Assembly: GCF_009938225.1 (NCBI RefSeq)
Contig: NZ_AP019658.1
Location: 682,001-746,000 of the forward strand
Origin: Vibrio ponticus
GTDB taxonomy: Bacteria > Pseudomonadota > Gammaproteobacteria > Enterobacterales > Vibrionaceae
DNA length: 64,000 nt
Reading direction: 5' to 3'
The notes under the pieces are model-generated. The model had not been told where the DNA came from, did no database searches, and saw only the letters and a list, made by a program, of their open reading frames with translations. Numbering within the stretch: position 1 is the first letter of the stretch; every line of letters begins with the position of its first letter. The position numbers and the translations under genes were made by a program. Below are positions 35,839-44,778 of the stretch, piece by piece.

Positions 35839-37311
35839 ATGAAAACAACGAGTTTACCCGTTTTAACATTAGTCGTTACTAATGCCCAGCGCCTGGAGTC
35901 AGGTTTATCAGTTCAGCATTCGTTTTATCATGATGGTGGAAAAATAGGCTCCTCTCCGCTGGCCGATTGGCAACTAAAAGCTCCGAGTGAAGAGGTGTAT
36001 TCACAACATTGTGAAATAGTGGTGGTTGATGGCGCGTATTGTCTAAAAGACTTAAGTGGTTTTACGTATGTCAATGGAGCGCAACTACCAATTGGCAAAG
36101 GCTGTCTAGCAAAATTGAGAGAGCAAGATGAGATTCAGCTCGGTCCTTATCAGTTGCGTGTTTTATTTGATAAAAGTCATGCCAATGATCCACACCTAGC
36201 AACATTGAATAATTTGTTTTTTGCCACTGATAACGATCTCATCAACGGAACTGGTGCAGAGTCAATTGATGAGGTTGATGAAGAGGATACGGATGCAGAA
36301 CCTCTTAACGCGTTAGATGGCTTGATGTCCGATCCACTCTCCTTGGAAGCAGAGTCTAATGTTGACCAAACCGTTCATGAAAACTCGTTGATACCGAAAA
36401 ATGAAAGTGAACTGCAAAGTGAGACCCCAACATTAGACACCGATAGTGAACAAGACGTTACCTCATCAATTCGATTGAAGAAGATCTTAGGTTTTGGCTT
36501 CTGGAAATCAAAGCAAGCCGCTCCAGAAAATAAAGGTGCTTGTCAGCCTATGGTAACAGCACCAATAACACCAGCATTGACCACTAATGCGCATAGCGAT
36601 CAGAAAGAATTAGGAGATATCCGCATGGATGAAAAAGATTTAGACCTTTTGGAGCAAGAAATGGCAAGAGGTTTTCAATCTAGCAACGATTTTCACGCTG
36701 AGCCTGAAGGGCGTTCAAACCACTTAGTGACGGGACCTGTGCTTGATGGTTTGGGTGTTGATTTAAGTGATGAAGATGACATGACTCGAATGCATGTACT
36801 ATCGCAAGAAATGGGCGAATCACTTCAGGCTTGTGTAAGAGGTCTACTTGAGCTTCATCAGCAAGTTAGTGAAGGAAGATTTGGAACATTAAATCGAAAC
36901 CTACAACCGATTGAAGATAACCCTTTACGACTTGGGTTATCTTACGATGAAACAATACGCACTTTATATGATGCCGATAAAAGCTTAGTGCATTTGTCTG
37001 CTCCTGCTGCAATTACCGAAAGCTTAAAAACCATACGTGACCATAATGAGGCAATGCAACACGCAACATCTGAAGCACTCACACAGGTCTTAAATGCGTT
37101 TGACCCAGAGACTATGTTGCGTCGATTCCAGCACTACAAGCGCCGTTATGACACAAGCCAAACGACCACTGAGGGGTGGGCATGGCATATGTACTGTAAT
37201 TATTACAAAGAGCTTACTTCAAGTCGCCAACGTGGGTTCGAGAAATTGTTTTGGGAAATATTTGAGCAGTCTTACGACAGAAAGCTCCGTGAAAAACAAA
37301 AGGAATTGTAA
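35839..37311 (+). CDS. tagH: T6SS FHA-domain protein TagH (VasC)
   Basis: A 490-residue protein with an N-terminal FHA domain (about residues 25-110). Phosphopeptide-binding landmarks are visible: KIGSSPLADW, SQHCEI, DLSGFTYVNG and LREQDEIQLGPYQL. A long acidic, probably disordered linker (about 125-320) follows, then a helical C-terminal domain (about 330-490) with FDPETMLRRF and HMYCNYYKELTSSRQRGFEK typical of TagH. Known: FHA T6SS proteins take part in assembly and, in some systems, in Thr-phosphorylation control. No PpkA kinase or PppA phosphatase gene is in this window, so phosphorylation control here is uncertain. Position matches vasC in V. cholerae. Confidence 0.93.
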   Translation: MKTTSLPVLTLVVTNAQRLESGLSVQHSFYHDGGKIGSSPLADWQLKAPSEEVYSQHCEIVVVDGAYCLKDLSGFTYVNGAQLPIGKGCLAKLREQDEIQLGPYQLRVLFDKSHANDPHLATLNNLFFATDNDLINGTGAESIDEVDEEDTDAEPLNALDGLMSDPLSLEAESNVDQTVHENSLIPKNESELQSETPTLDTDSEQDVTSSIRLKKILGFGFWKSKQAAPENKGACQPMVTAPITPALTTNAHSDQKELGDIRMDEKDLDLLEQEMARGFQSSNDFHAEPEGRSNHLVTGPVLDGLGVDLSDEDDMTRMHVLSQEMGESLQACVRGLLELHQQVSEGRFGTLNRNLQPIEDNPLRLGLSYDETIRTLYDADKSLVHLSAPAAITESLKTIRDHNEAMQHATSEALTQVLNAFDPETMLRRFQHYKRRYDTSQTTTEGWAWHMYCNYYKELTSSRQRGFEKLFWEIFEQSYDRKLREKQKEL

Positions 37312-37313
37312 TT

Positions 37314-37799
37314 ATGAAAAATTTCATATGGGTAGTGAGTTGTGCATTAGTTTTGACAGCTTGTGCGAGTAAGCCTGAGGTAGTCGAAGAACCTAAAGGA
37401 GATAGGCAAACGACGGTGACATTTAGTTTAGTGAGCGATGATAACGTTAACCCGAATTTGTTGGGGGACGCGGCACCTCTAGAAATACAAGTATTTGAAT
37501 TAGAAGACGACTCCATGTTCATGTCGGCAGACTATGACCAGCTTAAAAAAGACCAGAAGAGTACGTTACGAAGTAACTACGTGACGAGCTACGATTATGT
37601 ATTAACGCCAGGGCAATTTAAGTTCGTGGACGCTTTTGAGGTTTCGGAGGAAACCAATTATATCGGTGTGATGGCTCATTTCTCTGACCCAGAAATCAGT
37701 GATTGGAAAAAGGCAGTAAAGGTTCTAAATAAGAATCGCCAGTACCATTTACTCATGAAGTTTAGCGAATACCAAGTTCAACTGGACAAGGTGGAATAA
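37314..37799 (+). CDS. tssJ: T6SS outer-membrane lipoprotein TssJ (VasD)
   Basis: A 161-residue lipoprotein with signal MKNFIWVVSCALV then LTAC; lipidated Cys is near residue 17. The mature part is a beta-sandwich with PLEIQVFELEDDSMFMSADY and LTPGQFKFVDAFEV as in the TssJ family. Known: TssJ anchors the TssJ-TssL-TssM membrane complex in the outer membrane by binding the periplasmic end of TssM. Starts 2 bases after tagH. Confidence 0.94.
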   Translation: MKNFIWVVSCALVLTACASKPEVVEEPKGDRQTTVTFSLVSDDNVNPNLLGDAAPLEIQVFELEDDSMFMSADYDQLKKDQKSTLRSNYVTSYDYVLTPGQFKFVDAFEVSEETNYIGVMAHFSDPEISDWKKAVKVLNKNRQYHLLMKFSEYQVQLDKVE

Positions 37800-37805
37800 T
37801 AAACG

Positions 37806-39140
37806 ATGTTTGTTCGTAATCGTGTAATTTGGAAGGAAGGCTCGTTTATTAAGCCGCAGCACTTCCAACAACAACAAAGATATACCGAGTATTGTATTGA
37901 TGAGCGAGTCAGCGCAGTCAGTCGTTACTTATTTGGTATCTCTGAATTGTCTCTCAATCCAGAATATCTATCATTTGGTCGTATCGCATTGGAACGTGCC
38001 GTTGGCGTAATGCCTGATGGAACCGTGTTTCGAGTTCCTCAGGAAGACCAGATCCCCGATGCGCTAGAGATTGATGATGCTTCGTTAGCGAACCAAATTG
38101 TTTACCTAGCGGTCGCATTAAGAAGTGACTCACTGATGGAGATCAATTGGCCAGAAGAGCGAGGAACGGGACGCTACACTAGTCGTCGTCAAGAAGTAAA
38201 AGATGTGCATACCATACAAGGTGATATAACCACGCTTGAGGTTTCTCCCGCTCGTTTACAATTGATGTTAGAGCGCGAAGATCGAAGCGCCTATGCATCA
38301 ATTGCGATAGCACGAATTTTGGAGAAACGGCCTGACGGTAGCATAGTGCTTGATCCTGAGTTTATACCTTGTCACCACAACGTTGCAGGAATTCCCGCTT
38401 TACATAGATTTATCAATGAAATGTCGGGTTTGATGAGAGAGCGAGCAAAAAATATTGCTCAAAGAATAAGCTCTCCTTCTCAAGGCGGCGTCGCAGACGT
38501 ATCCGACTTTATGTTGCTGCAGTCTTTAAATCGTTTGCAGCCGCAGATGAAACATTTAGCCGAATTACGCAGTCTGCACCCTGAACGATTGTTTGAGTGC
38601 TTGTCGATTGTTTGTGGGGAGCTTGCCACCTTTACTGATGAAAGCCGTTTACCTGCGAGCTTGCCAACTTATAACCACGAGTTGCCGAGTGAATCATTTA
38701 AACCTCTGATCAGAAATTTACGTCAAAGCTTGAGTGTGGTGCTTGAACCAAGAGCAATGTCTATTCAACTAGAAAAGCGTAAATATGGTCTGATGGTAGC
38801 GCCAATACACGATTCGACACTGATGAACGACGCAGAATTTATTATTGCAGTTAAAGCACGTATGCCACTTAATGATCTGCGCCGCCTGTTTACTCAACAA
38901 ACAAAAGTATCCTCCGTAGAGAAGATCAGAGAGTTGATCTCACTGCAGTTATCTGGAATCCCACTCGTTGCATTACCTGTAGCCCCTCGCCAGTTACCTT
39001 ATCATGCCGGTTATACCTACTATCAGCTTGATAAGACCAGTCCTGCTTGGGCAACACTCAATCATTCGAGTGGGTTTGCGTTTCATGTCGCGGGTGAATT
39101 TGAAGATCTTGATCTGCAATTTTGGGCTATCAGGAGTTAA
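37806..39140 (+). CDS. tssK: T6SS baseplate-membrane connector TssK (VasE)
   Basis: A 444-residue TssK protein. Seen: the hallmark N-terminus VIWKEGSFIKPQHFQQQQRY, the shaft region LALDIDDA-like (PDALEIDDASLANQIVYLAV), and a C-terminal domain ending with FAFHVAGEFEDLDLQFWAIR. Length normal. Known: trimers of TssK link the baseplate wedge (TssFG) to the cytoplasmic parts of TssL and TssM and are related to phage receptor-binding proteins. Confidence 0.96.
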   Translation: MFVRNRVIWKEGSFIKPQHFQQQQRYTEYCIDERVSAVSRYLFGISELSLNPEYLSFGRIALERAVGVMPDGTVFRVPQEDQIPDALEIDDASLANQIVYLAVALRSDSLMEINWPEERGTGRYTSRRQEVKDVHTIQGDITTLEVSPARLQLMLEREDRSAYASIAIARILEKRPDGSIVLDPEFIPCHHNVAGIPALHRFINEMSGLMRERAKNIAQRISSPSQGGVADVSDFMLLQSLNRLQPQMKHLAELRSLHPERLFECLSIVCGELATFTDESRLPASLPTYNHELPSESFKPLIRNLRQSLSVVLEPRAMSIQLEKRKYGLMVAPIHDSTLMNDAEFIIAVKARMPLNDLRRLFTQQTKVSSVEKIRELISLQLSGIPLVALPVAPRQLPYHAGYTYYQLDKTSPAWATLNHSSGFAFHVAGEFEDLDLQFWAIRS

Positions 39141-39142
39141 GT

Positions 39143-39916
39143 ATGAATGTAAGCAAAAAAGACTCTCCTTTGTCAAAGTTGCTGTTTGACGACGTAGAAA
39201 AAATAAATCTCGATCAGGACTACTGGTTTCAGTTACGCGGTGATAATTCCAATCCACTGATTGATGCAGCAACGCCTTTGTTTGGGCTTTCGCTGAGAGT
39301 TCGCTCACTAACTTCGTGCGCGAACATCGAAAAAATTTACAACCAAACTATTGAAGAAATTAAAGCGATAGAAGTAGAGCTTACCGAGCAAGGTTATGAC
39401 CATGCCATTATGGTGGCTTATCGATACGTGCTTTGCGCAAGTTTGGATGAAGCGGTGATGGGGACAGAATGGGGCGCCTCAAGTGTATGGGCTGAGCACT
39501 CAATGTTAACCCGTTTTCACAATGAAACCTGGGGCGGAGAGAAAGTATTTTCTATCCTAAGTCGCCTCGAAGGAGAGCCCGAGCGGTATCAAGAACTGTT
39601 AGCGTTTATTTATCACTGCTTGATCCTCGGCTTTGAAGGTAAATACCGAGTCATGGAAGGGGGGGCACTGGAAAGAGAACGAATTATTAGTCGTTTGTTC
39701 AGCCTTCTTAATGATTTAGACAATGAAGAGAACAGAAAACTGACTCGTCCAGAAAAGCAAGTAGTGAACTCTAAATACAAAGTCGTGCGTCAAACATCCG
39801 TTTGGTCGGTAATGCTTGGCTTTTTAGTGTTTTGGATAGCGTTATTTTGGGGTTACTTCCATGTCCTAGAAACAAAGTCACAAGACGTATTAACGCAGTT
39901 AAACCAATTACTTTAA
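39143..39916 (+). CDS. tssL: T6SS inner-membrane protein TssL (DotU family, short form)
   Basis: A 257-residue protein. ATG at 39143 chosen because AGGAG lies 6 bases before it; the frame extends back only to a TTG inside tssK. Seen: DotU-type cytoplasmic domain (FQLRGDNSNPLIDAATPLFG, RYVLCASLDEAVMGTEWG, SMLTRFHNETWGGEKVF), and one C-terminal membrane helix (VMLGFLVFWIALFWGYF). It ends about 15 residues after the helix, so it lacks the peptidoglycan-binding OmpA-like extension found in some TssL. Forms the membrane complex with TssM and TssJ and docks TssK. Confidence 0.95.
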   Translation: MNVSKKDSPLSKLLFDDVEKINLDQDYWFQLRGDNSNPLIDAATPLFGLSLRVRSLTSCANIEKIYNQTIEEIKAIEVELTEQGYDHAIMVAYRYVLCASLDEAVMGTEWGASSVWAEHSMLTRFHNETWGGEKVFSILSRLEGEPERYQELLAFIYHCLILGFEGKYRVMEGGALERERIISRLFSLLNDLDNEENRKLTRPEKQVVNSKYKVVRQTSVWSVMLGFLVFWIALFWGYFHVLETKSQDVLTQLNQLL

Positions 39917-39955
39917 ATCAGATAATTAGAAACATAGAAGGCTAGGTGGCACAAA

Positions 39956-42571
39956 GTGATCCGAATTGAATTACCAACACTAATTGCAAAACTTAACGCG
40001 CAAAGTAAATTAGCTTTAGAGCAAGCTGCATCGCTATGTATTGAGCGACAGCACCCGGAAGTGTCATTAGAGCACTATTTAGATGTATTGCTTGATAATC
40101 CATTATCCGATGTGCGATTGATTCTTAAACAAGCAAGTATCGAAGTCGCTTTAGTAAAACAGACTATTACGGCAAGCTACAGTCGAGAGCAGTCAAACAA
40201 TACCTATCCGGCGTTCTCCCCTTTACTAGTAGAACTACTTCAAGAAGCATGGTTATTGTCGACTACAGAGTTAGATGAGAAAGAACTTCGCTCTGGTGCT
40301 ATTTTCCTAGCAGCCCTAACTCGAAGCGAGCGTTATATGACACCATCGCTCGTTCAACTGTTTGAATCTATTAATCGGGAAAATTACAAAAAAGAGTTTG
40401 TTAGCTTGCTAAGTGAATCAGCAGAAACGGCTGTGATTAGCGAGAAAGACTGCGCATCCAATACACTACAGCAACAAGCTGATACGCCTCTAAGCAAATA
40501 TTGCTCGAATATCACAGATCAAGCGCGCAACAATGAGCTTGACCCGGTGCTTTGTCGCGAAAATGAACTTAATTTAATGGTCGATATTCTATGCCGCCGT
40601 CGCAAAAATAATCCGATTGTTGTCGGTGATGCTGGCGTGGGTAAAAGTGCAATGATAGAAGGTCTCGCACTACGTGTAGTGGCAGGTGATGTACCGAACC
40701 AACTGAAAGATGTTGAATTGTATTCGCTTGATTTGGGGCGTCTCCAAGCTGGTGCATCAGTGAAAGGCGAATTTGAAAAGCGATTAAAAGGTGTGATTGA
40801 TGCGATTAAGCAATCAAACAGACCGATCATACTATTTATTGATGAAGCGCATACGCTAATAGGGTCCGGTAATCAGGAGGGAGGAAGCGATGCGGCGAAC
40901 TTACTCAAACCAGCTCTTGCACGCGGTGAATTAAGTACAGTAGCCGCGACGACGTGGAAAGAGTACAAAAAATACTTTGAGAAAGACCCAGCACTGACCC
41001 GTCGTTTCCAGCTGGTTAAACTAGACGAGCCCAGTATCGAGCAAGCCGTTGATATTTTGCGAGGTCTTAACCATGTTTATGAAAAGGCGCACAATGTACT
41101 TATTAGTGACGATGCGCTAAAAGCGGCGGCAGAACTTTCAGCTCGTTATCTATCAGGAAGGCAACTCCCGGATAAAGCTATTGACGTGTTAGATACGGCA
41201 TGTGCGCGCATAGCGATAAACCTGACCACGCCGCCTAAACGTCTTTCGCTATTAAAAACTCAGTGTCGTCAGCGCCAGCTAGAGATTCACACCCTTGAGA
41301 GAGCGCAACATCTTGGTCAAACGGTTGATTTGGAGCGTCTTGATGTCCTTAAAATTCAGGAAATTGAAGATCAACAAGAAGAGCAATCATTGACAGCGGC
41401 TTGGCGTCGGCAAAAAGAATTGATTGAATCGATCATCACTTCGCGTTCAGAGTTACTGTCGTTGTTAGATGAGTTTGAATACGATTCAGAATCTGAGCGA
41501 TATCAACAAGCCTATTCAGACCTTCAAGAAAAGTATCAAGCACTTAATACAATTGATTTGGACCAACGATTAATTCACCCAGAAGTTGACGCGGAACAAG
41601 TGGCAGAAGTTATTGCTGATTGGACCGGTGTGCCCGTTGATCAAATGAATACGAATGAGCTAACGAAAATTACTCAGTTAACGGAAACATTAGGTGCAGC
41701 GATCAAAGGTCAAGATATCGCTATTGAACGTATTCATCGACACATGCTTACTGCTCGTGCTGATCTAAGACGACCTGGTCGTCCCAAAGGGGCTTTTTTG
41801 CTGGTTGGACCGAGTGGTGTAGGTAAAACTGAAACGGTCGTTCAATTAGCAGAACAGCTATATGGTGGAAAGCAGTTCTTGACCACAATTAATATGTCTG
41901 AATATCAGGAAAAGCATACAGTTTCGCGACTCATTGGCTCCCCTCCGGGATATGTTGGCTTCGGTGAAGGGGGTATATTGACAGAGGCAATTCGCAAGAT
42001 GCCTTACTCAGTGGTGCTATTAGACGAAGTAGAAAAAGCACACCCCGAAGTGTTGAATATTTTTTATCAAGCATTCGATAAAGGTGAGTTAGCGGATGGT
42101 GAGGGACGTTTAATTGACTGCCAAAATGTGGTGTTTTTCTTGACGTCAAACTTGGGATACCAAACGATTGTTGACTATGCCGATAATGCAGAAGAAATGG
42201 ATAAGCATTTGTATCCAGAACTTGCGTCTTTCTTTAAGCCTGCGCTTTTGGCGCGCATGGAAACTATTCCTTATCTGCCGCTGAGCGGTGAGGTCTTAGC
42301 ACAGATAGTGCGCGGTAAATTGATGCGTTTGGAAGCATTATTTAAACAGCGTTACGGTGCAGAAGTCGTCATAGAAGATGGTCTAATTGAAGAAATCTTA
42401 ACCAGAGCCACTCGCAGTGAGAATGGTGCTCGAATGTTGGAAGCTATCATTGATGGTCAGTTATTACCGCCAGTCTCTCTTTCGTTGTTGAATAAGTTGG
42501 CAACGCGCGAGCCGATCACTCGAATTCGCCTCGCGAGCAAGGATGGTGAGTTTATTGGTGAGGTTGAATAG
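39956..42571 (+). CDS. clpV: T6SS sheath-recycling AAA+ ATPase TssH (ClpV)
   Basis: An 871-residue ClpB-like ATPase with GTG start at 39956 (AGGTGG 7-12 bases upstream). Seen: N-terminal domain, AAA1 with Walker A VVGDAGVGKSAMIEG and Walker B ILFIDEAHT, a short middle coiled coil, AAA2 with LLVGPSGVGKTETV and VVLLDEVEKAH, and a C-terminal lid. Known: ClpV disassembles contracted TssB/C sheath for reuse. Its stop overlaps the vasH start (TAGTG). Confidence 0.97.
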   Translation: MIRIELPTLIAKLNAQSKLALEQAASLCIERQHPEVSLEHYLDVLLDNPLSDVRLILKQASIEVALVKQTITASYSREQSNNTYPAFSPLLVELLQEAWLLSTTELDEKELRSGAIFLAALTRSERYMTPSLVQLFESINRENYKKEFVSLLSESAETAVISEKDCASNTLQQQADTPLSKYCSNITDQARNNELDPVLCRENELNLMVDILCRRRKNNPIVVGDAGVGKSAMIEGLALRVVAGDVPNQLKDVELYSLDLGRLQAGASVKGEFEKRLKGVIDAIKQSNRPIILFIDEAHTLIGSGNQEGGSDAANLLKPALARGELSTVAATTWKEYKKYFEKDPALTRRFQLVKLDEPSIEQAVDILRGLNHVYEKAHNVLISDDALKAAAELSARYLSGRQLPDKAIDVLDTACARIAINLTTPPKRLSLLKTQCRQRQLEIHTLERAQHLGQTVDLERLDVLKIQEIEDQQEEQSLTAAWRRQKELIESIITSRSELLSLLDEFEYDSESERYQQAYSDLQEKYQALNTIDLDQRLIHPEVDAEQVAEVIADWTGVPVDQMNTNELTKITQLTETLGAAIKGQDIAIERIHRHMLTARADLRRPGRPKGAFLLVGPSGVGKTETVVQLAEQLYGGKQFLTTINMSEYQEKHTVSRLIGSPPGYVGFGEGGILTEAIRKMPYSVVLLDEVEKAHPEVLNIFYQAFDKGELADGEGRLIDCQNVVFFLTSNLGYQTIVDYADNAEEMDKHLYPELASFFKPALLARMETIPYLPLSGEVLAQIVRGKLMRLEALFKQRYGAEVVIEDGLIEEILTRATRSENGARMLEAIIDGQLLPPVSLSLLNKLATREPITRIRLASKDGEFIGEVE

Positions 42572-44121
42572 TGGTGAGTCAATGGCTTACATCGTCTACC
42601 AGGTTGGTGGGGATTCGAAATTCTCACCATTTGGCGACGCTATTTTTACAATTGTTGAAAGAAGGGATGCAGCTCAGTGATAGCTTACTATTGTTGCCTT
42701 CTACAGATGGTCGCTACCTCGAGTCTCACGAACGTGATGATAAATTCTGTTGGTCAGTGGTTGATTTTGACACGCCTTTTGCTCACGTGTTGCAATCCGG
42801 TCAGCCGATGGCATTAACGGCTGATGAAATGGTATTTTGGCGTTCAAATCGTAGCTTTTCTCTTTTAGGCGAACAAGTTGGTATGTTTGATCAGCTAAGA
42901 TTGCAACCGCTGCCAATGCAGGGTGACCAGGTTCAATCAATGCTCGTATTGGTTGGAGATAAAGAGCGGCTTAATCAGGCGTTTAATGATGAGCAGTTTG
43001 CTGTTTTCTTAGAAGTATTTATTCAGCAATGGTCATTGCTCAGCGAAATGCAGAATAAAGAGCAAACGCGATTAACCATGAAAGATTCACTTTCTGACAT
43101 GGAGCAAGTAACAGAGCAGCAAGATCGCTTGAGCCAATTATCTAATCGGCTGATTGGCGATAGTCAAGTGATGCACAAACTGCGCAAACAAATTTTAGCC
43201 GCAGCGAGCTCAGGGCTTTCTGTCATAGTTCAAGGTGAAACGGGAACAGGTAAAGAATTAGTCGCTGAAGCGATACATGCTTTTTCTGCTCGTAATCAGC
43301 AGCCATTTGTTGCACTTAATTGTGCTGCGATACCAGAGCATTTGCTAGAAAGCGAGCTATTTGGTTACTGCAAAGGGGCATTTTCCGGTGCCGACAGTGA
43401 TAAGCAAGGTCTGATAGCTCAAGCTGATGGGGGAACCTTATTTCTCGACGAAATAGGCGATATGCCCCTTATGCTGCAAGCTAAGCTTTTGCGCGTCCTG
43501 GAAGCAAAAACATTTCGACCGCTTGGTGGTAAGCAAGAGTTTAAATCAGATTTTCGCTTGGTATCTGCGACGCACGTTAATCTGCATGAACGGGTGAAAA
43601 GCAAACAATTTCGGCAAGATCTCTATTATCGACTTTTGCAGTATCCCATTCGTCTCCCAAAGCTCGCGGAGCGAATGGAAGATCTTGCGAGTTTGTGTGA
43701 ATTTTTTATTAGTGACTATAACCAGCAGAACAGTACTTATATCCGCGGCATTCATTATCGAGCGATTGATGCTTTAGAGCAGTATGACTTTCCTGGCAAT
43801 GTGCGGGAACTTAAGCACTTAATTGAGTTTAGCTGTGTACAAACTAAAGATAACACGGAAATTCATCTTGAGAGTTTCTCAACCAGACTAGAGATGTTTG
43901 GTGAGGCTATATCGTCAATAGGCAGTGAGCAAGGCTCTACTTCAACTTTAAATCGACCTGTAGTCGATAACTTAAAGCAAGCGGTGAATGATTTCGAAGC
44001 GCAAATAATCACTGAACGCTTGGCGCGTTTTGACGGTGATAGAGCTAAAACAGCGGAAAGTCTTGGAATACCAAAGCGGACTTTGGCCTATAAATGTCAG
44101 AAGTTGGAGATTGAAGCATGA
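42571..44121 (+). CDS. vasH: Sigma-54-dependent activator VasH
   Basis: A 516-residue bacterial enhancer-binding protein. GTG start at 42571 shares a base with the clpV stop. Seen: an N-terminal GAF-like regulatory region (about 1-170), a coiled segment, then a sigma-54 AAA+ domain with Walker A GETGTGKE, the loop GAFSGAD (the sigma-54 contact GAFTGA loop with Ser for Thr), Walker B GGTLFLDEIGDMP, the arginine-finger region FRQDLYYRLLQYPIRLP, and a C-terminal Fis-type helix-turn-helix (DRAKTAESLGIPKRTLAYK). Known: VasH activates hcp/vgrG operons with sigma-54 in V. cholerae. The Ser substitution is discussed as a finding. Confidence 0.95.
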   Translation: MVSQWLTSSTRLVGIRNSHHLATLFLQLLKEGMQLSDSLLLLPSTDGRYLESHERDDKFCWSVVDFDTPFAHVLQSGQPMALTADEMVFWRSNRSFSLLGEQVGMFDQLRLQPLPMQGDQVQSMLVLVGDKERLNQAFNDEQFAVFLEVFIQQWSLLSEMQNKEQTRLTMKDSLSDMEQVTEQQDRLSQLSNRLIGDSQVMHKLRKQILAAASSGLSVIVQGETGTGKELVAEAIHAFSARNQQPFVALNCAAIPEHLLESELFGYCKGAFSGADSDKQGLIAQADGGTLFLDEIGDMPLMLQAKLLRVLEAKTFRPLGGKQEFKSDFRLVSATHVNLHERVKSKQFRQDLYYRLLQYPIRLPKLAERMEDLASLCEFFISDYNQQNSTYIRGIHYRAIDALEQYDFPGNVRELKHLIEFSCVQTKDNTEIHLESFSTRLEMFGEAISSIGSEQGSTSTLNRPVVDNLKQAVNDFEAQIITERLARFDGDRAKTAESLGIPKRTLAYKCQKLEIEA

Positions 44122-44768
44122 AACGAAGCATGGGTGTTCTATTCGTAATATGTTCATGGTTAGTGTCGATGGGGGGCGCGAAGGGAGAGACAGCAGAACA
44201 AACAGTACAAATGGCGCAGCAGTGTCGAGACATTCAAGTTCGCTTAGAACGTTTGGCATGCTTTGACCTAGTGTTCAAAACGCCGGTAGAAGTGGTACCA
44301 AAAACTAAGATGGCATATTACTCACCGCAATGGAACCATGCGATGAAGGCAAGAAAAAGCCTAACAGCCGAACAAGGGTGGACGTTGGAAGCGGAGTTAG
44401 GCGATAAGGGCAATGCCTGGATCGCATTGCCTGCAACAAACGTCAATATGACAGAAGAACAACGGCCGGTATTACTGCTTAGCTGCATTAAAAATATCAG
44501 CCGTGTTGAGTTGGCATTACCAGAACAAGTTAAAGACGCGCGAATCCAAGTCTCAATTCGAAAAGCAACTCAAGTATGGCGCAGTGATGATTATGGCGTG
44601 TTGTTCTCCTCTGGACGCGGTATCCCTGCCATAGAAATGATGAAGAGTTTAACCAAGAGCTCGCATTTAACTTTACGTTCAAATGCTCGATTTGCCGATG
44701 GTTTGCAGTTTAATACCCTCAATTTGGAACAAGGATTGTCGGTATTAAAGGAAAGATGTAGTTGGTAG
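44118..44768 (+). CDS. tagO: T6SS-associated exported protein TagO (VasI)
   Basis: A 216-residue protein with a signal peptide (MKRSMGVLFVICSWLVSMGG, cleavage near AKGE). Seen: conserved CRDIQVRLERLACFD near the N-terminus with two Cys, RPVLLLSCIKNISRVELALP in the middle and a C-terminal Cys (LKERCSW), the VasI/TagO pattern. Starts in the vasH stop (ATGA). In V. cholerae the homologue VCA0118 occupies the same position; its exact function is not settled. Probably periplasmic. Confidence 0.9.
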   Translation: MKRSMGVLFVICSWLVSMGGAKGETAEQTVQMAQQCRDIQVRLERLACFDLVFKTPVEVVPKTKMAYYSPQWNHAMKARKSLTAEQGWTLEAELGDKGNAWIALPATNVNMTEEQRPVLLLSCIKNISRVELALPEQVKDARIQVSIRKATQVWRSDDYGVLFSSGRGIPAIEMMKSLTKSSHLTLRSNARFADGLQFNTLNLEQGLSVLKERCSW

Positions 44769-44778
44769 GACAGCCAGA

